Positions 34,281 through 45,448 of a stretch of DNA of 64,000 nucleotides are shown piece after piece; within the stretch, counting starts at the first letter, position 1; every line of letters begins with the position of its first letter. Both the position numbers and the translations under genes were made by a program. The DNA is from Annona cherimola (lineage: Eukaryota; Streptophyta; Magnoliopsida; Magnoliales; Annonaceae). The notes under the pieces were generated by a model. It did no database searches. It was not told the origin of the DNA and was given only the letters and a program-made list of their open reading frames with translations. The stretch covers positions 53,430,012-53,494,011 of the forward strand of contig CM059971.1 in assembly GCA_030490835.1 (NCBI GenBank), written 5' to 3'.

Positions 34281-36425
34281 ATTTTATTGCTTAGCCCCAC
34301 CTCCTTGCTAGGGGTCCCCAAAGATGGGTCCCACCCAAGGGAGAGGATTGCTTGGTGTGGTGTGGTCGTGTGTTTGGAGGGACCCTCCTTTTATAGTTGT
34401 GGGGAACCCCTTCTTGACAATTTGGCTTCTGATGTGGGATTCTCATTTCTATCGTTACTGTAGCTGCCTCTTGCATTAGGCAATGCCATTTTCTGCTGGG
34501 AACATGGAAGCTGCCGAAAAAAATGGGAACGAGTGTCGATTTCTTCGGGCCGGAGATGGATTTGCTGTTCAGTGAAGCTTAGTTTGATTGCAATTTTAAT
34601 GGCTTCCACATTTGGGGTTTTTATGCAGCTAAGTATTAATGCGGTGCGTGGCCGACCGGAGAAATGGAAGTGGCGAGAACGTTGATTCTTTTGTCGGTTT
34701 GCCGATAATTTCAATATAGGATTGCTAGGTTCTCTACTGCCGCATTTGCCTTGAATCTGTTGATGCATGCATCTTTGGGCTTCAATGGCAGCGGGTTTTC
34801 TCGATTGGAATGGGTGGGTAATGAGCAATGGTTGAGCGCTCAATTGTTTGGAAATCAGTCCGTATGATGATGCTAGAAAGGATGATAAGATCTGCGCTGC
34901 TTTGAAATTGGGGACTGACTGAATTGATCGTGGGACGGCTTGGGTTTTCCTGTTGATGCAACATCAATTGGCGGGCATTCACGCTCGGTTTGAGGCTACT
35001 GAAACATGGTGTCGGCTACGAATCGTCTAGAGTTTTGGTTTGAAAATGGAGGCTGTGATGTGGAGGAATTTTCCTATAGCTGGTTGCTTTTTTTGTCAGC
35101 TTGATTTTTTGAGGCAGAGCATTGAGCGTTCCATGGCTGAATCGTGGCCGGAATTACTAGATGTGCTGCGGCAACGGAGGTGGGTTTCATAGCTGCTGAA
35201 ATTGGGCGATTGATGGAATCGCGAAGGGAAGATCAGTGGCAGATGGAGGTCTGGGATGGGGATCTTAGGAGAATCGTGCAGAGATGTTGGAAGTAAAAAG
35301 AGGGAAGGGAAAAGGAGAGATTAGGACAGTGGGAAGAGAAGGAGAATAGTGGGAGAGACCGAGTAACAGGGAAGCTAGATCTGACACCAGAGGAAAGCAG
35401 CAGGAAGGGTGGGGAAGAAGGAGAGGGAGACGAATCCGGTGATGGCAGCGAGAGGCGAGTGCTGGAGCGATGGTGGTGAGTTTTCCCAGCTGCAGAAAAT
35501 CGATCAGACGCTGGTTGCTTAGAGCTAGGAAATCACTTGGATTGTTGCAGCTGGAAATTAGAAAATGGAATTGGGGGAGATGGTTGGTCGAAAATGAGAA
35601 GTGCCAACTGTAATTGACAGTGGCAATTTGCTGCTGCTTTCTTGGTTGATTTCGGTCGGCTATGGTTGAAATCGACAATGAAGAAGAGGGCTGATTTAAA
35701 GAAGGAGACGAGCTGGATTTTAGGGGTAGCTACTTGCAAATCAAAACACGATTGCTGCTGCCATTTTTGCTTGAAATTAGGAGCGATTGGAACAGATGGG
35801 TATGGTTGATTGTCGGATGGGTTTTAGTTGAAGGGGCTGGTTGAGCGTCTGAGCTGTCTGCCTAAAACCGAGCAAGTGCAAGGCTTGGTTTGAAAAAAAA
35901 AATACAGATGAGCTTGCTGTTGAAGAGAAGCTCGCTTGACTGCTGGTTTTATTCATTTTTGCTGAAGCAAGGCCGGCGATTATTGACGGTTTGCTAAATT
36001 TGGGGCTGGATTGCAGGTTACAAGGTGGATTTCTGCTGCCGGTGAAGAGGAAGTGCTGCCGGTAGCCTTTGATGGACGATTGGGGGGTGATGGAGCACTG
36101 GAACAGGTGCTCCAGCGGTGTATGAAAATTTGGTGTTCCTGCAATGTATTTAAATATGAATTTAGATAATAATTTCGATAATATCATCTTAATTTTAATT
36201 CACTTTATTCTTTACTTTATTTTATCTAAATAAGCTACTTCGTTCCCTATATTTTAAAATATAATTGTAGTCATATATGTATGATTCCCCATATTTTCCA
36301 AATAAATGATTTTATAAATTTACCCAAATAGATTAATAATCTAATACACATTGCAATGTTTAAAATTTTTCTAGCCTATTGATTCATAATTTTATATTTT
36401 CAAGAAAGTGTTGCAAATTGACTCA
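34281..36425 (-). repeat. 2.1 kb tandem duplication in LTR E, copy 1
   Basis: Collinear with 36426-38558 at an offset of 2145 bases. Identity by eye is high over the entire length. It includes a TATA box (minus strand, 34387-34395, CCTTTTATA on plus). Confidence 0.88.
34387..34395 (-). promoter_or_regulatory. TATA box, LTR E copy 1
   Basis: TATAAAAGG on the minus strand, followed by GAGGGTCCC. Confidence 0.55.
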
Positions 36426-38558
36426 ATTTTATTGCTTAGCCCCACCTCCTTGCTAGGGGTCCCACAAGATGGGTTCCACCCAAGGGAGAGGATTGCTTGG
36501 TGTGGTGTGGTCGTGTGTTTGGAGGGACCCTCCTTTTATAGTTGCGGGGAACCCCTTCTTGACAATTTGGCTTCTGACGTGGGATTCTCATTTCTATCGT
36601 TACTGTAGCTGCCTTTTGCGTTAGGCAATGCCATTTTCTGCTGGGAACATGGAAGCTGCCGAAAAAAATGGGAACTGGTGTCGATTTCTTCAGGCCGGAG
36701 ATGGATTTGCTGTTCAGTGAAGCTTGGTTTGATTGCAATTTTAATGGCTTCCTCATTTGGGGTTTTTATGCAGATAAGTATTGATGCGGTGCGTGGCCGA
36801 CCGGAGAAATGGAAGTGGCGAGAACGTTGATTCTTCTGTCAGTTTGCCGATAATTTCAATGGAGGATTGCTAGGTTCTTTATTGCCGCACCTGCCTCGAA
36901 TCTGTTGATGCTTGCATCTTTAGGCTTCAATGGCAGCGGGTTTTCTCGATTGGAATGGGTGGGTAATAAGCAATGGTTGGGCGCTCAATTGTTTGGAAAT
37001 CAGTCCGTATGATGATGCTAGAAAGGACGACAAGATCTGCGCTGCTTTGAAATGGGGGACTGACTGAATTGATGTGGGATGGCTTGGGTTTTCCTGTTGA
37101 TGCAACATCAATTGGCGGGCATTCACGCTCGGTTTAAGGCTACTGAAACATGGTGTCGGCTACGGATCGTCTGGGTAATGGTTTGAAAATGGAGGCTGTG
37201 ATGTGGAGGAATTTTCCTATAGCCGGTTGCTTTTTCTGTCAGCTTGATTTTTGTGAGGCAGAGCATTGAGCGTTCCATGGCTGAATCGTGGCCAGAATTA
37301 CTGGATGTGCTGCGGCTACGGTGGTGGGTTTCATAGCTGCTCAAATTAGGGTGATTGATGGAATCGTGAAGGGAAGATCAGTGGCAGATGGAGGTCTGGG
37401 ATGGGGATCTTAGGAGAATCGTGCAGAGATGTTGGAAGTAAAAAGAGGGAAGGGAAAAGGGGAGATCAGGATAGTGGGAAGAGAAGGATAATAGTGGGAG
37501 AGACCGAGTAACAGGGAAGTTAGATCTGACACCGGAGGAAAGCAGGAGGGAGGGTGGGGAAGAAGGAGAGGGAGACGAATCCGGTGATGGCAGCAAGAGG
37601 TGAGTGCTGGAGCGATGATGGTGAGTTTTCCCAGCTGCAGAAAATCGATCAAACGCTGGTTGCTTAGAGCTAGGAAATCACTTGGATTGTTGCAGCTAGA
37701 AATTAGAAAATGGAATTGGGGGAGATGGCTGGTCGAAAATGAGAAGTTCCAACTGTAATTGACAGTGGCGATTTGCTGTTGCTTTCTTGGTTGATTTCAG
37801 TGGGCTATGGTTGAAATCGGCAATAAAGAAGAGGGCTGATTTAAAGAAGGAGACGAGCTGGATTTTAGCGGCAGCTACTTGCAAATCAAAACACGATCGC
37901 TGCTGCCATTTTTGCTTGAAATTAGGAGATGGGTATGGTTGATTGTCGGATGGGTTTTAGTTGAAGGGGCTGGTTGAGCGTCTGAGCTGTCTGCCTGAAA
38001 CCGAGCAAGAGCAAGGCTTGGTTTGAAAAAAAAATACAGATGAGCTTGCTGTTGAAGAGAAGCTCGCTTGACCGCTGGTTCTATTCGTTTTTGCTGAAGC
38101 AAGGCCGGCGATTATTAATGGTTTGCTGAATTTGGGGCTGGATTGCAGATTACGGAGGTGGATTTCTGCTGTCGGTGAAGAGGAAGTGCTGCCGGTAGCC
38201 ATTGATGGACGATTGGGGGGTGATGGAGCACTGTAACAGGTGCTCCAGCGGTGTATGAAAATTTGGTGTTCCTGCAATGTATTTAAATATGAATTTAAAT
38301 AATAATTTTGTTAATATCATCTTAATTTTAATTCACTTTATTCTTTACTTTATTTTATCTAAATAAGCTACTTTGTTCCCTATATTTTAAAATATAATTG
38401 TAGTCATATATGTATGATTCCCCATATTTTCCAAATAAATGATTTTATAAATTTGCCCAAATAGATTAATAATCTAATACACATTGCAATGTTTAAAATT
38501 TTTCTAGCCTATTGATTCATAATTTTATATTTTCAAGAAAGTGTTGCAAATTGACTCA
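36426..38558 (-). repeat. 2.1 kb tandem duplication in LTR E, copy 2
   Basis: Second copy, about 12 bases shorter. The junction with copy 1 lies in ATTTTAT, which is also present at both outer ends. Nearly all ORFs here are chance frames, repeated in both copies. Confidence 0.88.
36532..36540 (-). promoter_or_regulatory. TATA box, LTR E copy 2
   Basis: Identical to 34387-34395, at exactly the 2145-base offset. Confidence 0.55.
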
Positions 38559-38699
38559 TTTTATAGCAAAATTAAAGATTTTATGAAAATGTGATTTTCA
38601 CGAAATTTCACTTAAAACATGTGTTTAATTAACATTTTAATATTTAACGGTGCGAATTTAATATAAAATTAAATAAATTTTTTGAAGATTATCAATACA

Positions 38700-39020
38700 C
38701 AACTCCCTAAGTCGACTTGGCTATTGACTTTGCCCAAGTCGCAATCAGAGTTGACTTGAGTTTACGACTTGTCCTGTTAGTACTTTAGACCTAGCATTCT
38801 TTCAACTTAAGTTGCAGTTTAACGTCGACTTGGGTATAGACTTGACCCAAGTCGCGTGTCTAAGTCGACTTGATAGTGAGACTTGGTCTACCATGGTTTA
38901 GTATTTGAAATTTCTATCTTTAAAAAAATTCACCACATATGTTAGTACCTTTTAATACTCAAAGTTGGATTGTTAATCATCAAAACATAAGTTACTCTTG
39001 ATTATCTAGTTGAGTTCACA
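38700..39020 (-). mobile_element. SIRE-type LTR, second part
   Basis: It resumes with GTCGACTT motifs (38714, 38828, 38872) and ends with the block TTGTTAATCATCAAAACATA that precedes the outer end of the other SIRE LTRs. The final CACA near 39020 is my best guess for the LTR limit; no clear duplication was found. Confidence 0.6.
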
Positions 39021-39163
39021 ATAGAAGACACATAAATGGATCTTTAATTTATGCCTTGGACTAAAAAGTGTAAGGGGTTGCCTCCCATTCAGCATTGAGT
39101 TTAATGTCGTCAGCATGACATCCCGTCCTGACACAAGTCTTCCAACATGATGTCCTCCTTGTT

Positions 39164-40330
39164 TCAGGTGAAATTCTCACTCACATAATGCTTTAATCTC
39201 TGCACATTAACAACAAAGCCGCAATTAGCCTTTTCATTGAGAATCACGATCACTCTATGATTTGTTGTTCTTAGCATGATAAATGGACCTGACCAACGTG
39301 ATTTGGGTTTTCCTGAGAACAATTTTAGGTTTGCATTCAAAAGCAAAACTTTTCGATCGAAGTCAAAATGCCTTCACAAGATCTTGCTATCACGCCACCT
39401 TTTCAGCTATTCCTTGTAGTTCTTTACATTTTCATAAGCTTGCAACCAAAATTTATTCAATTGCATCATTCTACTCTCATGTTCAATTTTTTAATGCCCA
39501 AAATGTGCCATGTCCCAGCTCAAGAGGCATATGACAAGCCTTACCATAACCAATTAATAAGGAGACATTTCAAGCTGCGTCTTTAAAGCAGTACAATATA
39601 CTCATAAAGCATCATTAAGCTTGATCAACTAATCTTTACAGGACTTGCTAATGGTCTTCTTGAGAATCTACTTCAATTCTTGATTAGCAAGTTCAACTTT
39701 CTGATTAGACTGAGGATGATAAGTTGTAGTAACCTTATGGCATACTCTGTACTTTGCTAGTAATGACATGAATTGCTAATTGCAGAAATAAGTGCCTCCA
39801 TCATTGATAATTGCCTGAGGTGCGCCAAAACACACAAATATGTTCTTTTTTAGAAATTTGATATCCACCTTAGCATCACATGTCAGGGTGAAAACTGCTT
39901 CAACCCATTTAGAAACATAATCAACTGCAACCAATATATATTGATTGCCAAAAGAAGAAATGAAGAGTCTTGCGAAGTCAATGCCCCAAACATTGAACAA
40001 TTCTACTTCAATGATATTTGTGAGAGGCATCTTGTGTAATTTAGTGATATTACCGGCACATTAGCATCAACCACAACACTTGACATAGAAATGAGAATCC
40101 TTGAACAAGATCGGTCAATAAAGACCTGATTGCAACACTTTGGTAGTAGTACAATGCCTTAAAAGTGACCCCCAAAAGGTGAAGAAAGGCAAAATTGCAA
40201 ATTTTGCTCTATCTCATTTTCTAGAACACATATTTTATATAATTGATCTAGGCATTATTTGAATAAGGCTCATCCTAAAAGTCGAATCGAAATCTTGTAA
40301 GAATTTCTTCCTTTTATGAGAATTAAGGTT
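39164..40330 (-). pseudogene. Athila 3 integrase remnant
   Basis: 39164-39346 is the C-terminal part with LKLFSGKPKSRWSGPF and VVNVQRLKHYV, the same segment as Athila 1 at 17430-17590. 39776-40030 is the core with MPLTNIIEVELFNVWGIDF (first Asp) and INDGGTYFCN (second Asp). Between them the frame is lost but YHPQ-like sequence is visible near 39715. Non-functional. Confidence 0.8.
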
Positions 40331-41722
40331 TGGAGGAAAAATTCCACTGACGATATAATTAACATAGTCTGCATACCATGGAATATTGCCCTGAGATATA
40401 GAGAATAGCTACTCATTGAGAATACCTCTCTGATATGCTCTACATGCTTTCGAGGCGAGACAAATGATCTGCCACTTGATTTTCCACTCCTTTCTAGTCT
40501 TTGATCTCAAGATCAAACTCTTGTAGTAGCAAAACCCATCAAATTAAGTGGGGTTTAACATTCTTCTTCTTAATCAAATATTTGATAGTTGAATGATCCA
40601 TATGCACAATCATCTTGTTCCTAATCAAATAAGCCATGAATTTATCAAATGCAAAGACAATAGCAAGCAATTCCTTCTTTCTTGTGGTGTAATTGAGTTG
40701 GGTTGTATCCAAGGTATTACTTGCTTAATAAATAAAATGAAAAACCTTGTTGTGTGTTTGATTAAGAACCACACCAATTGCAAATCATTAGGACACACAT
40801 AAGCTCAAAAGGAAGACTCTAATTCGGTGTAACAATAACCGGTGCAGAAGTGAGTCTTCTCTTCAACTCTTGGAATGCTTGCATACATTATTCATCAAAA
40901 TAGAATGGCACATCCTTATCAAGAAGGTTGCACAGTGGCTTAGCAATTTTTGAGAAATCTTTAATAAAACACTGATAGAAACTAGTGTGACCCAAGAAAT
41001 TGCAAATGTCATTAACTGACATCGGAGGAGGAAGCTTCTCGATCGCCTCAATCTTAGCCTTATCAACTTTGATGCCTTGTTTAGAAACTAGGTTCCCAAG
41101 CACAATGGCCTCTCACACCATGAAATGACATTTTCCCAGCTTAAAACTAGGTTCGTGTCTTAGCAATGTTGAAGAACCTTTGATAGATTAGAGAGACATT
41201 CATCATAAGAATTTTTAAATACGCAAAAGTCATTAATAAATATCTCCAAGAAGTCCTCGACCATATCAGTAAAAATGACCATCATACAATGTTGACATGT
41301 GGCGGGTGCGTTACAAATGCTAAATGACATTTATCTAAAAGTGAATGTTCCATAAGGGCATGTGAAAGTAGTCTTCTCCTGGTCCTCTGGTACAATTACA
41401 ATTTGGTAATAACCTTAATAACCATCAAGAAAATAATAGAATTCCCATCCTACGAGTTTGTCAAGCATCTAATCAGTAATTGATAGTGGGAAACGATCTT
41501 TTCCCGTGGCTTTATTCAACTTACAGTAGTCCATGCAAAACTCCCTAACTTGTAATGGTTCGAGTTGGATTAATTCATTATTTTCATTTGCGACCACCAT
41601 CATACAACCTTTCTTTGGCACACACTACACCAGACTGACTCATAGCTATCGAAACTAGGATAGATAAGACCTACGTTGAGCCATTTAATTATCTCCTTCT
41701 TAACTACTACCTTCATGATAGA
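40331..41722 (-). pseudogene. Athila 3 RNase H and RT remnant
   Basis: 41103 down to 40888 reads LVSKQGIKVDKAKIEAIEKL, GHTSFYQCFIKDFSKIAKPL and CNLLDKDVPF, the RT/RNase H connection. This supplies the short segment deleted in Athila 1. Upstream (41110-41720) the RT core is recognisable in broken frames, including the palm region near 41250 and the YRKLN-equivalent near 41510. RNase H below 40880 is only traceable in pieces. Confidence 0.7.
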
Positions 41723-43071
41723 TGATAACTCGACAAATATGAATTATCATTGCTCATTCTAGACTAGTTCTGAATGTTAGTCTAAGAAAATTTGGTGAAT
41801 TTGTATTAGTTTAGCTTAGTTTTTCATCCATTTTTCATTTCATCACTCCATTTAGATTTCATGAATTTTTAGTATAATTCAAGGCACATTCTGTGATTTT
41901 AGATTTTTCATAATTTCGTCTCATAATTTAGGAGTACCTTTATGTTTTTTTTTGTTGATTTTGCAGGCAAAGGAGGGTAACTAATACTTGGGAGTATGTT
42001 GGGATAAAGAAGAAAACAAGCAGTGCAAAGCAAGGCATCATCTTGGAGTCAGACAGATTAGCGCCCCGGCCTCGATTTTAGGCGCTTAGGCGCCAGATCA
42101 CCGCCATTGCAGAAAGTATCCAAGTCGACCTCTAGGCACCAATTCCCACACATGTGAATTTTCATACGTGTCTTGGGTTCAAAGAAAAGGAAGAAGGGGG
42201 CTTGTGGAGGCAACAACAAGTGGAGATAACAAGTTTCATCTCCTCTTTCTTATTCTCTACTTGTTTTTCTTTTTCTCTTACTGGGTTGTATTTAAACTTT
42301 GTTTCTATGAGATTTGATTTCTTGTTCATGGGCAAACTTCAAGAGGTAGGATGTTGAGATAAATTGACTCTAACTCTATTAAATTGGTTCTTGATGACTT
42401 GAATGTAAATATCTAGTTTTTATGTACATGTGTGTGTGGATTTAACCTTGCACATGGTGTTTAACACTTTTATAAGCCTAGCTATCTTGTAAGATGATCT
42501 AACTTTTAGATTCATACTTGAAAGAGATGATTCTAGGTAAGATTCATATGTAAGGCATAGGTTTCTAACTTTGAGAAGGAGGAATGTTAAAATTGATAAG
42601 AATATACCATTTCACCCTATGTAATCATAAGCAAATTATGAGCAAATCAATCCCACTATACTCGTTTGCATAGGAACATAGCATAGGGTGTTGTGAAATT
42701 AGCTTTATTTATGTTGGAAGACAGATATAAAGATTTATGAACTGGATAAGTAAATCTATAGATGATTGAGCAAATAATAACCAATTTAATATGGTTAGAA
42801 TCAAAGATTCCTAATTGTCCCATCTATCATAACAAACCTTAAGAATCCTTACCGAACTCTGCTTATCCATTAGACCCTAATTCATTCTATTTACTTTTAT
42901 GCAAACAATCACTCAAATTCTCTATCTCTCCAAGACAATCGAATTTAAAAGACATAATTAGTTTAGTCTAGTTTTCGTGGGAATCATACTCTATTCACTC
43001 TTTATTACTTGATTGACATGTATACTTGCGTTAAAACGAGCAATTGAATTAGACATATACGCGGCTCGTCA
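41723..43071 (+). mobile_element. Solo Athila-type LTR
   Basis: It starts TGATAACTCG and ends GCGGCTCGTCA, the same ends as the Athila 1 LTRs, and is 1349 bases long. It is flanked by ataga and atagg (one change). It lies inside the RT gene of Athila 3, opposite in orientation. It carries a short GGCGCC-type segment (42062-42105) but fewer palindromes than Athila 1, so it belongs to a different subfamily. Confidence 0.82.
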
Positions 43072-43990
43072 ATAGGATTCAATCATCTTTGAGCTTCGAT
43101 CACTTGCTGCGACTCTCTTCTAATATAATTTTGTGCATGCAAAAGGTGAGACTAAAGCCAATATCTGAATCATAGTCCATCAAATAACTCTTTATGCTCA
43201 TATAGCACTCTTAAGAACCTTTCCTCTCGAAGAGAATCAAATGCAGCTGAAATAATAATTGGAAGTGAAGATAAATCACCAAGGTAAGCATATCTCAAAT
43301 GGGATGGTAGAGGTTTGAGCTCTAACCCAGGCGACTCTTCAATTGATGGCTTTAAGTGTTTAAATGATTCTAACTTGAGCTCCAAAGATTCATACTTTTA
43401 CAAATAATGTGTAAAGGTTGGTGTTTACTGCAAAACTATTTCAGCTGATTCTTCATCAAGCTCATATGCACCACTAACCAAAGATGCTTCCATGATATCT
43501 TGATGTGAATCGTGTTGAAATTCATATTGAATGGTGGGTTCTACCACATCAATCATAGAACATTCTTTTCAGTCACCAAGGAATTGCATTGCCTTGAATA
43601 CGCTAAATGTGACCCTTTCATCTTGAACCAACATTGTAAGTTCTCCAGCTTTCACATCAATAATTCCCGTACCCGCAACTAGAAATGGCCAACCCAATAT
43701 AATAGGAATATCAATCTTCTTCATAATCTAAAATAATAAAATTGGTAGAAATATGAAGTTTTCAATCCCTATAAGCACATCCTTAATGATTCCTTTTGGA
43801 TATGTGATATATCGATCTGCTAGCAGCAATGTAACTATGGCAAGTTATGCCTCACTAATTTCAAGCTTCCTGAAAATTGATTTTGGGATCAACTTAATGC
43901 TAGCTCCAATAGTAAAGATCTCTACCGAAGTAATGATTTCCAACAATGCATAGTATAATGAAGCTTATCAGATCTTATAGCTTTAACAGC
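43072..43990 (-). pseudogene. Athila 3 RT linker and protease remnant
   Basis: 43385 down to 43170 reads MELKLESFKHLKPSIEESPG, LELKPLPSHLRYAYLG and ERFLRVLYEHKELF, matching Athila 1 at 11570-11700 and the RT start. Above this, 43550-43980 holds a broken protease with recognisable ILGWPFL-, IDVKAGEL- and ITYPKGIIKDVL-like pieces. Confidence 0.7.
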
Positions 43991-44706
43991 AGCTTTCCAT
44001 AGACAATAGCATTGCACTCCTCAGATTATACCACTATCTCAAACTCCATTGAATGCCTCTTTTTTGTAAGGATGTCCGTGATGAATTTTGCATAATTAAG
44101 CATTTGTTCAAGTGGTTCAATTAGAGGTATATTGATATGCAATTGTTTAAGCATCTCTAAGAACTTCTTAAACTAGCCATCCTTCTTTTATTTTTCAAAT
44201 ATCTGATAGAATGGTGGTTGTCGCCTGCTATTATTCGGAGGAGGCTGTTGTGCTTTCCATGGCTGATTATCATTAGTTTCTTGTTCTTCCACTTCTTAAG
44301 ACATGATTGAAGGAGTTGTGGCAGCTGGATTATTTTTCTTTGGAGGAGCATTGTCATGAAGCTCCTTACCACTTCGCAAAGTAACTGTCTAGACTTGCTC
44401 CTTGCCTTTGCCCTTAGGATTGAACTTTGTGTCACTAGGAAAAGTGCTTTGAGGATGACTATTAATAGTCAAAGCAAGTTGATCTATTTGTGCCTCCATG
44501 TTTCTATTTGTTGTAAGCTGGGATTGCATGGGTTGCAAAACATATCCTCCATATTTGTCCTCTTTTCAAATTGCTGCGAAGGAGGGTGAGATTGATGTAT
44601 ATTTTGCTGAGGTGGTGGTTGCATAGATATGGGTTGTTGAAATTGAGAATGAGCTCTCTGTGGCTAAGAAAACCTTAGTGGATTGCTTGGCCTAATTGGT
44701 GGCGAT
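43991..44706 (-). pseudogene. Athila 3 gag C-terminal remnant
   Basis: Broken frames give FKKFLEMLKQLHINIPLIEP and LNYAKFITDILTKKRHSMEF near 44050-44170, matching Athila 1 at 10770-10900. A Pro/Gln/Asn-rich part follows up to 44706. It is cut by LTR D at 44707; the rest of gag is not seen. Confidence 0.7.
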
Positions 44707-45448
44707 TGTGAGGACCAGATATATATATTTTATATATGTAATCTTTCTTTTGCTATGAGGTAATTTGTAAATACCATTAGTACTTAATGATATTAGTGTT
44801 TGGTATACTGTATATAAATGTGGCACCAAGGGGACATGTAGCATATGTATAGACGCATTAAACTCTAGGCATGTTGGGTTGTATAGGGCAATATTCACGA
44901 GCATATTATAATAGGTATGAGTTGTGCATTGGCATGTTTGGTGGTTGCATTCTTTGAATATAGTATGATTTGTTGGGTATTGATTTAGAGGTATATGATT
45001 GACGCATTGTTATAGTATTGTGAACTTTTGCAGAGTATGTACGTAGTTTGACTTGCATGGTTAGGTCGCGGGGGTCAAAGGGGCAGCGCCTCCGGAGAAA
45101 TTTTTAATTGATTAAGTTGTATGGGTGGAAAAGTTAGTGGTAAATCAGTAACTCGGCTCACCCACTTATGGGCCCAGCTCGTGTTAGCAAAGGTCTTAAT
45201 AACCTATGGGCATGCTCGACCTTCCCCATTTTCCTTCTTCTTCTCCTTTTCGCCCCTTCCCCTCCCTTCTCCTCATCTCACCAACAATCGAATCTGCCCT
45301 AACCTTTCTCAAAAACTAGTCAAACTGCATCAAAGATTGTTAGAGTCAAGGGTTGCTGGTTTTGGGAGAAATCGCAATCCAGGTAAGTAGATGTCTCTTT
45401 TTTCTCAATTAGAGGTGGAATCTTGTCTTAATTGTGGTATAAGACTAG
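44707..45448 (+). mobile_element. Tekay-like LTR family D, forward copy, first part
   Basis: It begins TGTGAGGACCAG and aligns with the reverse copy at 47558 downward through TGGGTTGTATAGGGCAA and ATTTAGAGGTATATGATTG to the donor-like CCAGGTAAGTAGATG at 45388. It is interrupted at 45449 by the reverse copy and resumes at 47564. It lies in the Athila 3 gag. Confidence 0.75.

Larger units (their letters stand above)
33682..38694 (-). mobile_element. Solo LTR E (Athila/Tat-like), 5.0 kb with internal tandem duplication
   Basis: It runs TGATGCGCACC...GATTATCA and is flanked by perfect ataca copies inside a SIRE LTR. The minus-strand reading fits LTR sense: a TATAAAAGG box, a GA-rich leader, and an end in CTTGGTGCGCATCA. 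It has no primer site, polypurine tract or coding domain, so it is a solo LTR. The ACCATTATTC...CTGTGGATTCGACC region resembles the ends of Athila/Tat LTRs. Without the extra repeat copy it would be about 2.9 kb. Confidence 0.8.
39021..44706 (-). mobile_element. Athila copy 3 internal region, decayed
   Basis: Minus-strand pol and gag collinear with Athila 1. In order from low to high coordinate: the post-pol block (39064-39110), integrase C-terminus, integrase core, RNase H, RT, then a nested solo LTR (41723-43071), RT linker, protease and the end of gag, which is cut by LTR D at 44707. Stops and indels are dense, more than in Athila 1, so this is probably an older copy. Confidence 0.8.

Noticed and set aside
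34391..38277. Many 60-150 codon ORFs in LTR E, repeated in both tandem copies
   Set aside because: They occur in a solo LTR, differ by frameshifts between copies, and show no domain; repetition is due to the DNA duplication.
33682..38694. Two LTRs of one element lying side by side
   Set aside because: Only 34281-38558 is repeated; the outer 600 and 136 bases are single, so it is one LTR with an inner duplication.
45121..45390. 89-codon ORF in LTR D with a proline/serine-rich middle
   Set aside because: The reverse LTR D copy has indels in the same region; it is probably the pyrimidine-rich leader before the GTAAG donor.
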